A stretch of 64,000 nt of DNA. Source: Legionella nautarum. Its GTDB lineage: Bacteria > Pseudomonadota > Gammaproteobacteria > Legionellales > Legionellaceae. This document shows positions 1 to 9,796 of this stretch, in pieces. The notes under the pieces are model-generated. The model did no database searches. It was not told the DNA's origin and saw nothing but the letters and a program-made list of their open reading frames with translations. The DNA is taken from positions 104,686 to 168,685 of the forward strand of contig NZ_LNYO01000013.1 of assembly GCF_001467895.1 (NCBI RefSeq). The letters are read 5' to 3'. Both the position numbers and the translations under genes were made by a program. Numbering within the stretch: position 1 is the stretch's first letter; every line of letters begins with the position of its first letter.

Positions 1-26
1 TAAGATGGCTATTTGCATTAAAACCA

Positions 27-1010
27 CTATTCATTCTTCGGAGGAGCCATAAATTCAGGCCCCACTGGTTCCTTAATTTCTTGATTAAGAATCTCATCAA
101 TTTGTTCCATTGCTCTATCATCAAGGGTCCAGCCCAGCACATCCGAAACATTGGTTAACTGTTTTGGCTGTCTAGCTCCCCATAGAGCGATAGTGTGACC
201 CTTATCCAATACCCAGCGGATTGCTAGAGCGAGAACAGTTTTCTGGTAATGCGCTTGAGCAAACTGATCTAAAGCGGCTACTGCCTTAAGGTATTCATCA
301 AATCGAGGTGGTTGGAATTTAGGATCTGATTTTCTTAAATCATCACCGGTAAATTGCGTATCAGAGGTCATTTTGCCACTCAATAATCCACGACATAACG
401 AGCCATAAGCCAAAGTTACCATGCCCGATTTTTCAGCGAAGGGTAGAATTTCTTCTTCTGTTGCTCGTTCAAAAAGATTATAAGGCGGCTGTATGGTGTG
501 AATGGGAGCAAACTTCAGAAACTCTTCCATTTGCTTAATTGAAAAATTACTGACGCCAATTGCGCGAATTATTCCTGCCTCTAATAAAGAATTAAAAGCA
601 TTTGCCGTTTCTTCAAAAGAAATGGATTGATCAGGCCAATGAATTTGATAAAGGTCGATATAATCAGTTTGCAAGCGCTTAAGAGAATCTTTAATTTCTT
701 GTTTAATACGGCTAGCTGATGAATTTCTGATTACTTTGCCACTGGTCCAATCTAATCCAACTTTGGTAGCCAGAATAATATTTTCCCGATTGCCCTGCTG
801 TTTGATGGCTTTACCGACAATTTCTTCAGAGGTACCGAAACCATAAACTGGCGCAGTATCAACCATATTAATACCTAATTCAAAAGCTTTATGGATGGTT
901 TTTAGCGCCTCAGATTCTTCTGTTCCGCCCCACATCTTGCCGCCAATGGCCCAAGTTCCCAAGCAGATACGTGAGGCTCTTTTTAAATGAGGGATTTGAA
1001 TCGTTTCCAT
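27..1010 (-). CDS. Aldo/keto reductase
   Basis: Probable cytoplasmic NAD(P)H-dependent oxidoreductase of the aldo/keto reductase family (327 aa, usual length). The family's catalytic tetrad is visible: Asp51 and Tyr56 (DTAPVY), Lys83 (ATKVG) and His124 (YQIHWPD). The C-terminal cofactor-binding region, with a GAR-like stretch, is present. The ATG start has an AAGGA ribosome site a few bases upstream. It stands alone, reading toward the window edge and in the same direction as the dGTPase-like gene. The substrate cannot be told from sequence. Members of this type act on small aldehydes or sugars. Confidence 0.9.
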   Translation of the reverse strand: METIQIPHLKRASRICLGTWAIGGKMWGGTEESEALKTIHKAFELGINMVDTAPVYGFGTSEEIVGKAIKQQGNRENIILATKVGLDWTSGKVIRNSSASRIKQEIKDSLKRLQTDYIDLYQIHWPDQSISFEETANAFNSLLEAGIIRAIGVSNFSIKQMEEFLKFAPIHTIQPPYNLFERATEEEILPFAEKSGMVTLAYGSLCRGLLSGKMTSDTQFTGDDLRKSDPKFQPPRFDEYLKAVAALDQFAQAHYQKTVLALAIRWVLDKGHTIALWGARQPKQLTNVSDVLGWTLDDRAMEQIDEILNQEIKEPVGPEFMAPPKNE

Positions 1011-1067
1011 ACAATATCCTTATCGATGAACAAATAAATGTATTATAAGCTTAGCCTGATAATGGCT

Positions 1068-2390
1068 TTATAGCCTTTCAAAAATAGTCCGCGTATTAAA
1101 TCCGAATAAGCGTTCATGCATCCGATGCGCATATTCATCAGTCATATTGGCAATATAATCACAAACTACTCGGAAAGCCGCTTCCTCTTCTTGCGCTTTT
1201 AGAAATAAGATGCGATTTTTATTATCCAATAAGCTATTGGGATTAGAGCTAACCGCCTCAAAAAGTCGTAAAACAACCGTTTGGCCGCCATATTCAAAAG
1301 TTCGAGCCTCTTGCGAGTCGATAACATATTCATGAATACATTGCATTAAATAATCTAATAAAGCAGTTGCTTCGGGCAATAGGGTAATATTATGTTTTAA
1401 TAAGGGATTTTCAAAGGCTTCATGAGTCGTTGTAATATGAGTCGCCGTGATAAAATAATTTACCATTTCGCCGATTGCTTGTTTTCTCTGATAGAGTTCA
1501 GGGCTAAACAAGAAAGCGAGTAATTGATTTTGATTTTTCCCCAATGGGGTCTCTTTGAGAAGTTCATCAAATTGTTGATTTTCCAGATGGGCACGGTTAA
1601 TCAAACGAAGGTGAATTGCATCTTCCAAATCATGAACACCATAAGCAATATCATCGGCTATATCCATAATTGAACAATCAAAGCTATAGTAGGCTGATTT
1701 TCCATGCTGGTTAGTTTCGGGCATCTGCTCTAGTGATTGGAATAACTGTCTATCCTGTTCAGAAAAAGGCGATAAAAGCCAATCAACCTCAGGTTGTTCG
1801 CAATCAAAGTAAGCTTTAGGTGGTAACCAATCATTAATCCGAATGGTTTTATTTAAGGATTCCACGAGTTTAGGGACTTCAGGCGCAACGACTAGCGCGC
1901 GATTGACAGGGTATTTAAGAATGCCGAGGAGGGCGCGGCGAGTTAAATCAAGCCCATAAACCCCATAGCTGTTTTCGACTTTGGTTAATAAGCGCAAAGT
2001 TTGGCCATTTCCCTCAAAACCACCATGGTTACGCATCATATAATTAAGCGCAACTTCCCCACCATGGCCAAAAGGAGGGTGGCCAATATCGTGCAACAAA
2101 CAAACGACAGTGATTAAATCTTCGCTTGGCAATAAGCCTGGCAAAATAGAGTGCTGATGATTAATCGCAAGATTACGGACGATACTACAGCCAATAGAAC
2201 CAACTTCTAATGAGTGAGTTAAACGAGTACGGTGAAAATCGCCTTCATCCGTTCCTAGAATCTGGGTTTTGCGTTGGAGACGACGAAAAGCAGGACAATG
2301 AATCACCCGTGTTCGATCGCGTTCGTAGGGATCGCGATGATCTTGATTGCCTCGTTGATGAGATTGCCCTGAGCGCCTATGAGTCCACAT
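1068..2390 (-). CDS. dgt: dGTP triphosphohydrolase-like HD-domain protein
   Basis: HD-superfamily metal-dependent phosphohydrolase (440 aa) of the deoxyguanosinetriphosphatase-like group, expected to hydrolyse dNTPs to nucleoside and triphosphate. The N-terminal YERDRTRVIH..AFRRL signature of the family is at residues 22-38. His59 (LTHSLEVG), the HD pair His100-Asp101 (LLHDIGHPPFGHGGE) and a later DIADDIAYG motif supply the metal ligands. The ribosome site before the ATG is weak (GGTGATG), so the exact start is less certain than the gene. It stands alone between the aldo/keto reductase and a divergently transcribed SPOR lipoprotein. The substrate preference (dGTP or other dNTPs) is not resolved. 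Confidence 0.88.
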   Translation of the reverse strand: MWTHRRSGQSHQRGNQDHRDPYERDRTRVIHCPAFRRLQRKTQILGTDEGDFHRTRLTHSLEVGSIGCSIVRNLAINHQHSILPGLLPSEDLITVVCLLHDIGHPPFGHGGEVALNYMMRNHGGFEGNGQTLRLLTKVENSYGVYGLDLTRRALLGILKYPVNRALVVAPEVPKLVESLNKTIRINDWLPPKAYFDCEQPEVDWLLSPFSEQDRQLFQSLEQMPETNQHGKSAYYSFDCSIMDIADDIAYGVHDLEDAIHLRLINRAHLENQQFDELLKETPLGKNQNQLLAFLFSPELYQRKQAIGEMVNYFITATHITTTHEAFENPLLKHNITLLPEATALLDYLMQCIHEYVIDSQEARTFEYGGQTVVLRLFEAVSSNPNSLLDNKNRILFLKAQEEEAAFRVVCDYIANMTDEYAHRMHERLFGFNTRTIFERL

Positions 2391-2587
2391 TTTTTGTCAT
2401 CACCACATTCGGTCGTCGCATTAAAAATCCAATACTGTATGCGATAACCGAAATTGAAACAACCTACAGCAAAAAAATTCAAGCAAATCGAGTGAAACTG
2501 GAATCATTTATGCTTTATAAGCAAATAAAGAGGTAGCAGAATTTTGCTTTATCTCATCCCCAAAAGAATAAGAATAACGGGAGTGCT

Positions 2588-3130
2588 ATGATGAATAAAG
2601 TACAATTTTTAACAATCTGTCTTTGTACAAGCGGCCTGACAGCTTGCCTGAGTGACCAGCAAAACTATTATACAATGTACAGTACTAATCAACCCTATAA
2701 GTATCAAAGTACTCAATTTTATCCGCAAACTTACGATGGAACGGCAAATTATGGTGAGTTTACACCAGGATATCGCGAAGCTTCTGTGCCAGATTCTTAT
2801 TATACTGGTTCATACCATTCTCCCGCTTCACATAAAGATCTGGACCGTAATTGGGTAAATAATCAGAATCCTAATGGCTATACTATTCAATTAGGCGAAA
2901 GTGAAAAAGCATCTCAAGTGGCAGGAAAGCTTTATAAAGCACCCAAAAAAGCTCGAATGGCAGAAGTCAAATGTAACCGCGATGGTAAAAATTATTATAA
3001 AGGCGTTTACGGTAGTTATAATAACTATCAAGAAGCGCAGCAAGCACTTGACAATTTACCTCCTGAACTTCGCAAAAGTGCGGGGATTAAGAATTGGAGT
3101 AGTATCCAAGCAAACACGAGTAGTAATTAG
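2588..3130 (+). CDS. SPOR-domain lipoprotein
   Basis: Envelope lipoprotein of 180 aa. The N-terminus has a hydrophobic signal segment ending in a lipobox (LTAC, Cys20), so the mature protein should be lipid-anchored. A Tyr/Ser/Asn-rich linker follows (residues 25-90). Residues about 98-176 match a SPOR fold: YTIQLG strand, a helix, then a GVYGSYNNYQEAQQALDNL segment. SPOR domains bind denuded septal peptidoglycan, so a role near the division site is likely. Two ATG codons are adjacent (2588 and 2591); either could be used. The gene is convergent with gspM, with a palindromic repeat between them. Confidence 0.8.
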   Translation: MMNKVQFLTICLCTSGLTACLSDQQNYYTMYSTNQPYKYQSTQFYPQTYDGTANYGEFTPGYREASVPDSYYTGSYHSPASHKDLDRNWVNNQNPNGYTIQLGESEKASQVAGKLYKAPKKARMAEVKCNRDGKNYYKGVYGSYNNYQEAQQALDNLPPELRKSAGIKNWSSIQANTSSN

Positions 3131-3168
3131 CTCAGTTAGGGATAAGAGCAGGCTAAGCTGACAAAACC

Positions 3169-3260
3169 GTTCATCCTGAGGAGGGTTTTAGCCCGTCTCG
3201 AAAGATAAACAGGGTGATGCGCCCTTCGAGAGGCCGCTTTTGCGGCTCCTCAGGACGAAC
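3169..3260. repeat. Palindromic dispersed repeat
   Basis: A 92-bp imperfect palindrome. The outer arms GTTCATCCTGAGGAG (3169-3183) and CTCCTCAGGACGAAC (3246-3260) are complementary at 14 of 15 positions. Nested inside are GTCTCGAA (3195-3202) against TTCGAGAG (3225-3232), and a GCCGC-TTTT-GCGGC hairpin. It sits between the convergent SPOR and gspM genes and could act as a two-way terminator. The same CCGTCTCGAA core recurs near 52983. Repeats with a TTCATCCTGAGGAG-like end occur in many bacterial genomes. Confidence 0.75.
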
Positions 3261-3314
3261 TGATCGAGCTAAGGACTGGATTGCTAATCTTTCTTATACG
3301 AAACTGCCGTTAAC

Positions 3315-3788
3315 TTATTTGGCAGTGATCACTACCATGAGTTTTACTATCCCGGGTGTGTCAGTCCGTTCAGCAGAAAATTGCTTGAAACTAATGGCAT
3401 AGTCATTGCTCAACGCCCATAACCAGCTTAAAAATAGATTATAGGGTACTCGATCGTAGGATAACTGAATATCACCGGAGCCGGTTTGCTGAAGTTGATA
3501 AACAAATTTTTGTAAGGAATTAGAGCTCAATTGATTACCAATTAATGCAAGAAGCTTGGTATTATTAATCGCTTGAGCTGTTTTTTGCGATCTAGGCTGC
3601 TGACGAACTTGTTGCATCCAAATTAACGTTTCTTGTTTTTCTCTTAATTCTTTCGAGCGGGTACTTACTGCAGTTGTGAGTGGCGAATAGACTAAAAGGT
3701 AGAATAAATAAATCAACATGCAGATGGAACCAATAATTGCCATCCAGCGCTCACGCTCGTTTAAATTATGCCAATAATTCGCTATCAC
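3315..3788 (-). CDS. lspM: Type II secretion protein M (LspM/GspM)
   Basis: Inner-membrane component of the type II secretion assembly platform (157 aa), which partners with GspL. The architecture is typical of the family: a short cytoplasmic N-terminus (NLNERERWMAIIG), one transmembrane helix (about residues 17-37), a coiled-coil stretch (STRSKELREKQETLIWM) and a small periplasmic alpha/beta domain. The GTG start overlaps the gspL stop by four bases (GTGA), implying translational coupling. In Legionella the Lsp system exports degradative enzymes, and lspLM lies away from the main lsp genes, as here. Confidence 0.88.
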   Translation of the reverse strand: MIANYWHNLNERERWMAIIGSICMLIYLFYLLVYSPLTTAVSTRSKELREKQETLIWMQQVRQQPRSQKTAQAINNTKLLALIGNQLSSNSLQKFVYQLQQTGSGDIQLSYDRVPYNLFLSWLWALSNDYAISFKQFSAERTDTPGIVKLMVVITAK

Positions 3789-4942
3789 AGATTAAGCTCC
3801 AAGGTACTGACTACCTGTTGATTGAGGGTTGAGGCTTGAGTTTGTTTAACCTTGACCTTATCTTTTTCTAGGGCTGCCTGAAAACCTGCTAAGCTTTCAA
3901 AATTTTTCGTTGCTAAAGTGACTAAAAGTGTTTGATTTTGAAACCGTATTTGCTCGATAGTAATTGGATTTTCTTTAACTGTTTTTGTTAATTTATCAAG
4001 TAAAGTCCAAAAGCTAAAATCAGAGTTGTTTTGATTGGATTTTAACAGTTGACTAATGCGAAATTTGGGGCTGATGACTTGATGGGATTGGGGGAAAAAT
4101 TCTCTATAAATCACTGCTATTTTCTCATTCACCGCAGCCATGTCTTTGTTAAGAAAATAAATTTGCGTAGCATTGACCACTAGCACCGATAATAGCCACA
4201 GCAGGCACATACCACAGGCGGCCTGATATAAGCGTTTGGTTTTGCTTTGGCTGCCGCCATGCTGCAATTCACCCTGGCAGAGATTGAATGGTTTGTTGGT
4301 TAATAAGCGCTGAGCTAGCCAACTATAGGAGGATTCTTGTTGCTCGATGAGCTGTGCTTCAGTCGGTTTGAGCAGTGATTTATCACTATCCGAAAAACAA
4401 TAAATTGTTTGTTCATGGGTCCATTTATCCAGGTAAAATGAGATAAGATCCGGACTTAAAGCACCTTGAAAACTATCATTATTGATTAATAAAAACGAGT
4501 CCATCACGGCGATTTCTTGGGGTTTAAGAGCAAACCAATCGAGGGTTAAATGATCAAAATTGATGTGGTGCTCATCAAAAAAACTTATCAGCTCTTGTAG
4601 ATAATTTTTATCTCCTACGACGACTAAATATTTTCCCTCTTGATAATAATTACGGTCAAAAGCAAATTGCAGCGTATCAACATTTTGCGCTAAGCGCTCT
4701 TCCAAAGCAAAAGGAATGGCCGCTCTTGCTTTGCGATCGGCGAGCCAGGGAAGTTCAATTTGATGTAAGCTAAACTGATGGCTTGGTGCAACGATATAGG
4801 TTTGGGCGTTGACTTGTAGCGCTTTAATTTCGGCAAAGTCACGTTGCGTGAGGGGCGCATCAACCTGACCTTTTGCATCCAACCTTAAACTCAAACAATT
4901 ATTTTCGTTAAGGTGTTGAGTAAAAAGAAAACAAGTGGCCAC
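3785..4942 (-). CDS. lspL: Type II secretion protein L (LspL/GspL)
   Basis: Inner-membrane scaffold of type II secretion (385 aa), linking the cytoplasmic ATPase GspE to GspM and the pseudopilus. The N-terminal 240 residues form the actin-like cytoplasmic domain; the early IELPWLADRKARAAIPFALE stretch is characteristic of GspL. One transmembrane helix (about 243-265) and a periplasmic ferredoxin-like domain follow. The start is GTG with an AAGGA ribosome site. The ATG two bases further upstream is out of frame. It forms a two-gene operon with lspM and follows mltB on the same strand. Confidence 0.88.
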   Translation of the reverse strand: MATCFLFTQHLNENNCLSLRLDAKGQVDAPLTQRDFAEIKALQVNAQTYIVAPSHQFSLHQIELPWLADRKARAAIPFALEERLAQNVDTLQFAFDRNYYQEGKYLVVVGDKNYLQELISFFDEHHINFDHLTLDWFALKPQEIAVMDSFLLINNDSFQGALSPDLISFYLDKWTHEQTIYCFSDSDKSLLKPTEAQLIEQQESSYSWLAQRLLTNKPFNLCQGELQHGGSQSKTKRLYQAACGMCLLWLLSVLVVNATQIYFLNKDMAAVNEKIAVIYREFFPQSHQVISPKFRISQLLKSNQNNSDFSFWTLLDKLTKTVKENPITIEQIRFQNQTLLVTLATKNFESLAGFQAALEKDKVKVKQTQASTLNQQVVSTLELNL

Positions 4943-4966
4943 ATTGATGTCCTTAATAAATGAGCA

Positions 4967-5986
4967 TTATACGTAGGCGTATTTTCTCCCAACGGTAGTC
5001 ATTGCCCACTGGCTTTTCAGTTGTTGAGAGAAAAGATAAACGGCCATAGCATATTGAGGACTGGCGTTGTAGCGGGTGATGACATAAAAGTTGGGATAAG
5101 CCAACCAAAACTCTTGGCCTGTTTGCGTCGTTAATTCGATTAAACCTACTTTAGTGGGTGTATTCGCCGCTGCGGTAAGCGGTTTAATTCCGGCTTCCTC
5201 CAATTGTTGAACACGATAAACAGCTGTTTTATAGGTTGTATTAATCTTTTTATAGTTTAAGCCCTCAACTTGAGCAGGTTGCGCTATGCCTTGATTCCAT
5301 TTCCAGCCGTGTTTATGGAAATAATTAGCGACGCTGGCGATGACTGCATTATCATCGTTCATTAAATCGATTTTTGTATTAGGAGAAAAAGCAGCGGCAT
5401 AGTTACGATAGCTGGAAGGCATGAATTGCGGTTTGCCCATCGCTCCAGCATAAGAGCCTAGATATTGAGTGGGTGGAACCTGATGTTCACGGCAAAGCAA
5501 TAAATACTCACCTAATTCTTTGGTGAAAAAGGGGGAGCGTTTAGGGTAATTAAAGGCTAGAGTCGATAAGGCATCCAAGACACGATAAGTCCCTTGATGC
5601 TTACCATAAAGCGTTTCAACGCCGATAATCGCCACAATAATGTTTGCAGGAACACCGTATTGTTTTTCGGCTTTGTCTAAAGCAGCTTGATTGGTACGCC
5701 AAAATTCCATACCTGCCTGTACTCTTTCAGGCGTTAAAAATAATTGTTTGTAGACATCCCAGCTCTTTTTCTCAAAGGGTTTATCCATTGATTCGATGAT
5801 TTGGGGTTGGAGCTGAACATCGCTCATTACTGCGATGAGTTCTTTTCTGTCAAATTTGTGGTCTTTGACCATGTGATTTATAAAATTTTGTACATCTTGA
5901 CGTTGGGTGAAGGCCAGGTCCGCTTGGGCTATACAACTACCGAGTAGCAATATAAGGCTGAAACAGATCGTGATTAATCGTTGCAT
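4967..5986 (-). CDS. mltB: Lytic murein transglycosylase B
   Basis: Periplasmic peptidoglycan lytic transglycosylase of the MltB/SLT_2 family (339 aa). An N-terminal signal peptide (hydrophobic residues about 7-20, ending near AQA) precedes the catalytic domain. The probable catalytic acid is Glu124 in GVETLYGKHQG. Downstream family motifs include GAMGKPQFMPSSYRNYA and the NYFHKHGWKW segment. The signal peptide has no convincing lipobox at its cleavage point (GSCIAQAD is ambiguous), so it may be soluble. ATG with an AAGGAT ribosome site. It is 24 bases upstream of lspL on the same strand and may be co-transcribed with it. Confidence 0.9.
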   Translation of the reverse strand: MQRLITICFSLILLLGSCIAQADLAFTQRQDVQNFINHMVKDHKFDRKELIAVMSDVQLQPQIIESMDKPFEKKSWDVYKQLFLTPERVQAGMEFWRTNQAALDKAEKQYGVPANIIVAIIGVETLYGKHQGTYRVLDALSTLAFNYPKRSPFFTKELGEYLLLCREHQVPPTQYLGSYAGAMGKPQFMPSSYRNYAAAFSPNTKIDLMNDDNAVIASVANYFHKHGWKWNQGIAQPAQVEGLNYKKINTTYKTAVYRVQQLEEAGIKPLTAAANTPTKVGLIELTTQTGQEFWLAYPNFYVITRYNASPQYAMAVYLFSQQLKSQWAMTTVGRKYAYV

Positions 5987-6235
5987 TGGTCATCCTTATT
6001 TGAATTCAAAAAAGGCCGATTGTATTAAGAAAATCAAGTAACAGCAATTTTTTTACATCACAGCATTTTTTGTTGGAGCATAACTCAATAAGTAAATCAT
6101 CTCTATTTTCTATTTGCAATGTCATTCGTGCGAAAGAGGGGGGCAGATGCAGATTGGGTCGCGTCCCAATAAATTGAAGTAGCTTGGACATCATAATTCA
6201 GCTAGAATAACGCAATTTATTAGTAGGTTTTTCAG

Positions 6236-8041
6236 TTGAGTGATCTAAATCGAATCCGTAATTTTTCTATTATTGCCCATATTGACCATGGTAAATCAAC
6301 ACTAGCCGATCGATTTATTCAGCTATGCGGCGGACTAACTGATAGGGAAATGTCAGAACAGGTACTCGATTCGATGGATATCGAACGAGAAAGAGGCATC
6401 ACCATTAAAGCGCAAAGTGTTTCTTTGAATTATAAATCGCGAGATGGCAAGACCTATTTACTCAATTTCATTGATACCCCAGGCCATGTTGATTTTAGCT
6501 ACGAAGTATCTCGCTCACTTGCTGCTTGTGAGGGCGCGATTTTAGTTGTGGATGCCGCCCAAGGGGTCGAAGCACAGACTGTTGCGGTGTGTTATACCGC
6601 GATAGATCAAGCTCTAGAAATATTGCCTGTACTTAATAAAATCGACCTACCTCAAGCCGAACCAGAGCGTGTGATTGCCGAAATTGAGGATATCATTGGC
6701 CTTGAAGCCCATGATGCTATTCGTGCGAGTGCAAAAAGTGGCATGGGTGTTGAGGATGTTCTCGAAGGAATTGTTGCTAAAATTCCTCCACCCCAAGGTG
6801 ATATTGATGCACCACTACAAGCTCTAATAATTGATTCTTGGTTTGACAGTTACCTCGGTGTTGTTTCGCTTGTTCGTATTGCTAATGGCAGTATGCGTAA
6901 GGGGGATAAGATGCGTGTGATGTCGACTGGCCGTACCTATGAAATTGATCAGGTCGGTATTTTTACTCCCAAGCGCACTAAACTCGAAGTCTTACAGGCT
7001 GGAGAGGTCGGGTATGTTGTAGCAGGTATTAAAGATATTCAAGGTGCTCCTGTCGGTGATACTTTAACGCTTGAAAAGAATCAGGCTGAGACTCCTTTAC
7101 CTGGATTTAAGCGGGTTAAGCCACAAGTTTATGCAGGTCTTTTCCCAATCAGTGCCGATGATTTTGAAGCCTTTCGTGAAGCTTTAGCCAAATTAAGCCT
7201 TAATGATGCTTCATTGTTTTATGAGCCAGAATCCTCTGAGGCGCTTGGTTTTGGTTTTCGCTGTGGCTTTTTGGGTATGCTGCATATGGAAATCATCCAA
7301 GAGAGGCTCGAGCGGGAATATAATTTGGATTTGATCTCAACTGCCCCAACAGTCGTTTATCAAGTGGTCACGACTAAAGATGAGACCTTGATGATTGATA
7401 ATCCTTCGCAATTGCCTCCGCCACAGCAAATAAAGCAAATGTTTGAACCGATTGTGCGGGCTAATATTTTAGTACCACAAGATTATTTGGGACAAATTAT
7501 TACCCTCTGTGTTGAACGCCGTGGAGTGCAGATCAATATGATGTATAGCGGCCGCCAAGTGTCGGTTACCTATGATCTGCCTATGAGTGAAGTCGTATCC
7601 GACTTTTTTGATAAATTAAAATCAGTAAGCCGTGGTTACGCCTCGCTTGATTATAATTTTATACGTTTTGAAGAAGCGGCAATGGTGAAGATGGATGTGC
7701 TCATTAATAACGACCGAGTTGATGCTTTGGCAGTTATTGTGCATAAAGATGCTGCTTATAATCGTGGTAAAGCCTTAGCGGAAAAAATGCGCGAGCTTAT
7801 TCCACGCCAAATGTTTGATGTTGCAATTCAAGCTGCTTTGGGTAATCACATTATTGCCCGTCAAACAGTGAAAGCGCTGCGTAAAAACGTCACGGCAAAA
7901 TGTTACGGTGGAGATATCACACGTAAACGGAAGCTGTTGGAAAAACAAAAAGCGGGTAAAAAGCGTATGAAGCAACTTGGCCATGTAGAAATTCCGCAAG
8001 AAGCTTTTATGGCTGTGTTCCAAACGGATAGAAAGAAATAA
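6236..8041 (+). CDS. lepA: Elongation factor 4 (LepA)
   Basis: Ribosome-associated translational GTPase LepA/EF4 (601 aa, the normal length). The G1 motif AHIDHGKST is at residues 14-22, with DTPGHVDF (G3) and NKIDLP (G4) following. The EF-G-like domains and the LepA-specific C-terminal domain ([20 protein letters not shown], then KRMK) are intact. The start codon is TTG; no in-frame ATG lies nearby and the N-terminus matches the family. The ribosome site is weak (TAGG). It begins a lepA-lepB-rnc run, a conserved order in proteobacteria. Confidence 0.97.
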   Translation: MSDLNRIRNFSIIAHIDHGKSTLADRFIQLCGGLTDREMSEQVLDSMDIERERGITIKAQSVSLNYKSRDGKTYLLNFIDTPGHVDFSYEVSRSLAACEGAILVVDAAQGVEAQTVAVCYTAIDQALEILPVLNKIDLPQAEPERVIAEIEDIIGLEAHDAIRASAKSGMGVEDVLEGIVAKIPPPQGDIDAPLQALIIDSWFDSYLGVVSLVRIANGSMRKGDKMRVMSTGRTYEIDQVGIFTPKRTKLEVLQAGEVGYVVAGIKDIQGAPVGDTLTLEKNQAETPLPGFKRVKPQVYAGLFPISADDFEAFREALAKLSLNDASLFYEPESSEALGFGFRCGFLGMLHMEIIQERLEREYNLDLISTAPTVVYQVVTTKDETLMIDNPSQLPPPQQIKQMFEPIVRANILVPQDYLGQIITLCVERRGVQINMMYSGRQVSVTYDLPMSEVVSDFFDKLKSVSRGYASLDYNFIRFEEAAMVKMDVLINNDRVDALAVIVHKDAAYNRGKALAEKMRELIPRQMFDVAIQAALGNHIIARQTVKALRKNVTAKCYGGDITRKRKLLEKQKAGKKRMKQLGHVEIPQEAFMAVFQTDRKK

Positions 8042-8075
8042 AATCTCTTTAAAATAGCAATAGGAAACAATAAGC

Positions 8076-8831
8076 ATGAACTTCGCTCTGTTGTTAGTTG
8101 TACTGTCTGCGATATCTGGAATTATTTATTTATTTGATGTTCTTTTTTGGGCTAAAAAGCGTGCACCTGAACAAAAGCCCGGGAAGATTATTGAATATTC
8201 ACGTTCCTTTTTTCCTGTTTTTTTCCTTGTATTGATTTTGCGTTCTTTTTTACTAGAGCCGTTTCGCATTCCTTCTGGTTCTTTGGAGCCGACCTTACTC
8301 GTGGGGGATTTTCTTGCAGTCAATAAATTTGCCTATGGATTTAGGCTGCCAGTTTGGGAAAAGAAAATAATTCCGGTTTCTAATCCTAAAACGGGAGAGA
8401 TAGCGGTTTTTCGTTGGCCACCGGATCCCAGTTACGACTACATCAAACGCGTCATTGGCGTTCCTGGCGATAAAATTAGTTACCACAATAAAGTCTTAAC
8501 CATTAATGGAAAGGAGATGAAGCAAACGTTCATTGAGTACACAACCGATGAAAGTTCAGGAAAAGCAGTCGCTAAATATCAAGAGGATTTAAACGGTATC
8601 ATTCATGATATTTATATTCGACCTGAGGTTGCGGCTGAAGATTTTGATATAGAAGTCCCGGAAGGACAGTATTTTATGATGGGTGACAATCGTGATGACA
8701 GTTCTGATAGCCGGTTTTGGGGCTTTACTGCTGATAAATATTTGCGCGGCAAGGCATTTATCGTCTGGATGAGCTGGGATGGAAACACAGACCGCGTGAG
8801 ATGGTCAAGAATAGGGCGCTTTATTAACTAG
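8076..8831 (+). CDS. lepB: Signal peptidase I
   Basis: Inner-membrane leader peptidase that removes Sec/Tat signal peptides (251 aa). Two N-terminal membrane segments (about residues 2-22 and 46-60) precede the catalytic core. The Ser-Lys dyad is Ser69 (PSGS) and Lys124 (DYIKRVIGVPGD). The C-terminal MMGDNRDDSSDSRFWG box is complete. The residue after the catalytic serine is Leu70, where many homologues have Met. ATG with an AGGAAA ribosome site, 34 bases after lepA and followed by rnc. Confidence 0.96.
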   Translation: MNFALLLVVLSAISGIIYLFDVLFWAKKRAPEQKPGKIIEYSRSFFPVFFLVLILRSFLLEPFRIPSGSLEPTLLVGDFLAVNKFAYGFRLPVWEKKIIPVSNPKTGEIAVFRWPPDPSYDYIKRVIGVPGDKISYHNKVLTINGKEMKQTFIEYTTDESSGKAVAKYQEDLNGIIHDIYIRPEVAAEDFDIEVPEGQYFMMGDNRDDSSDSRFWGFTADKYLRGKAFIVWMSWDGNTDRVRWSRIGRFIN

Positions 8832-9016
8832 TATATCATTTAATCTATTGGTGAATGATAGCCCACCCGCAACAGTATCCTGCGCATTGTATATCATCCC
8901 GCGCCTAGCGAAGGATCTCCATGATTTGGTATGGCTACGATTTGGACTCGGGATATTCTATGAGGCTCTTATGTAGGAGCTATTATATTATTGAGTAGGA
9001 TTATTTTAAGAGGTAA

Positions 9017-9712
9017 ATGTTGGTTCGCATCGATTTAGAACGTCTCAGTAGACGATTAGGTTATGAATTTAAAAAAAGTACCCATTTAAAACAAGCATTA
9101 ACCCATTGTAGCGCTGGCAGCGAAAATAATGAGCGATATGAGTTTTTGGGTGATTCTATTTTAAGTTTCGTCATTGCCAACGCGCTATTTACCCTGTTCC
9201 CAGAGAAAAGTGAGGGGCAGCTAAGTCGGTTACGCGCCTTTTTAGTCAAAGGCGAAACGCTTGCTGAAATAGCAGCGGAAATCGAATTAGGAGATTACTT
9301 ATTTCTTGGTCAAGGGGAACTAAAAAGCGGGGGGTTCCGTCGTGCATCTATCCTTGCAGATGCTTTGGAAGCAGTGATAGCTGCCGTTTTTCTTGATGGC
9401 GGTTTTGCTGAAAGCCAACAATTGATTCTTAAGCTCTATCATTCGCGTTTAGAAGATGAAAATCTAAATAACAACCTAAAAGACTCCAAAACGCAGTTAC
9501 AAGAATATTTACAGGCCAAGAAAAAACCTCTACCTGTATATAGCTTAGCTAAAATCGAAGGCGAGGAGCATGATCAAGTCTTCCATGTGATTTGCAAAGT
9601 GAGCGGAATTAAAACACCGGCCGTTGGCTATGGTCCTAATCGGCGAAAAGCGGAGCAACATGCGGCAGAGCAGTTGTTGCAGCAATTAGTCAAGAAAAGC
9701 CAAGACAAATAA
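9017..9712 (+). CDS. rnc: Ribonuclease III
   Basis: Double-strand-specific endoribonuclease (231 aa) that processes rRNA precursors and structured mRNAs. The RNase III signature NERYEFLGDSIL supplies Glu39, Glu42 and Asp46; Asp115 and Glu118 (ADALEA) complete the metal site. A dsRNA-binding domain occupies about residues 152-226 (DSKTQLQEYLQ ... RRKAEQHAAEQLLQQL). ATG with a nearby AGAGGT ribosome site. It lies about 185 bases after lepB. Era, which often follows rnc, is absent; the next gene is convergent. Confidence 0.96.
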   Translation: MLVRIDLERLSRRLGYEFKKSTHLKQALTHCSAGSENNERYEFLGDSILSFVIANALFTLFPEKSEGQLSRLRAFLVKGETLAEIAAEIELGDYLFLGQGELKSGGFRRASILADALEAVIAAVFLDGGFAESQQLILKLYHSRLEDENLNNNLKDSKTQLQEYLQAKKKPLPVYSLAKIEGEEHDQVFHVICKVSGIKTPAVGYGPNRRKAEQHAAEQLLQQLVKKSQDK

Positions 9713-9752
9713 AGAATGTAGGCTTTTCGATTATTTTTTGCGACAGAACCAA

Positions 9753-9786
9753 AGGTTCATCCCTAACTACATTCCATGATGAACCT
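9753..9786. terminator. Inverted repeat between convergent genes
   Basis: Perfect 9-bp arms AGGTTCATC (9753-9761) and GATGAACCT (9778-9786) with a 16-base loop, between the convergent rnc and glycosyltransferase genes. There is no clear T-tract, so terminator function is only a guess from position. Confidence 0.35.
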
Positions 9787-9796
9787 GTGATTAGGC

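Noticed and set aside
2210-2536. Open frame on the plus strand overlapping the dGTPase-like gene
   Set aside because: Mostly antisense to the real gene, with no recognised domain and no ribosome site.
6006-6194. 62-codon minus-strand frame between mltB and lepA
   Set aside because: No domain or ribosome site; it lies in the promoter region of both genes.
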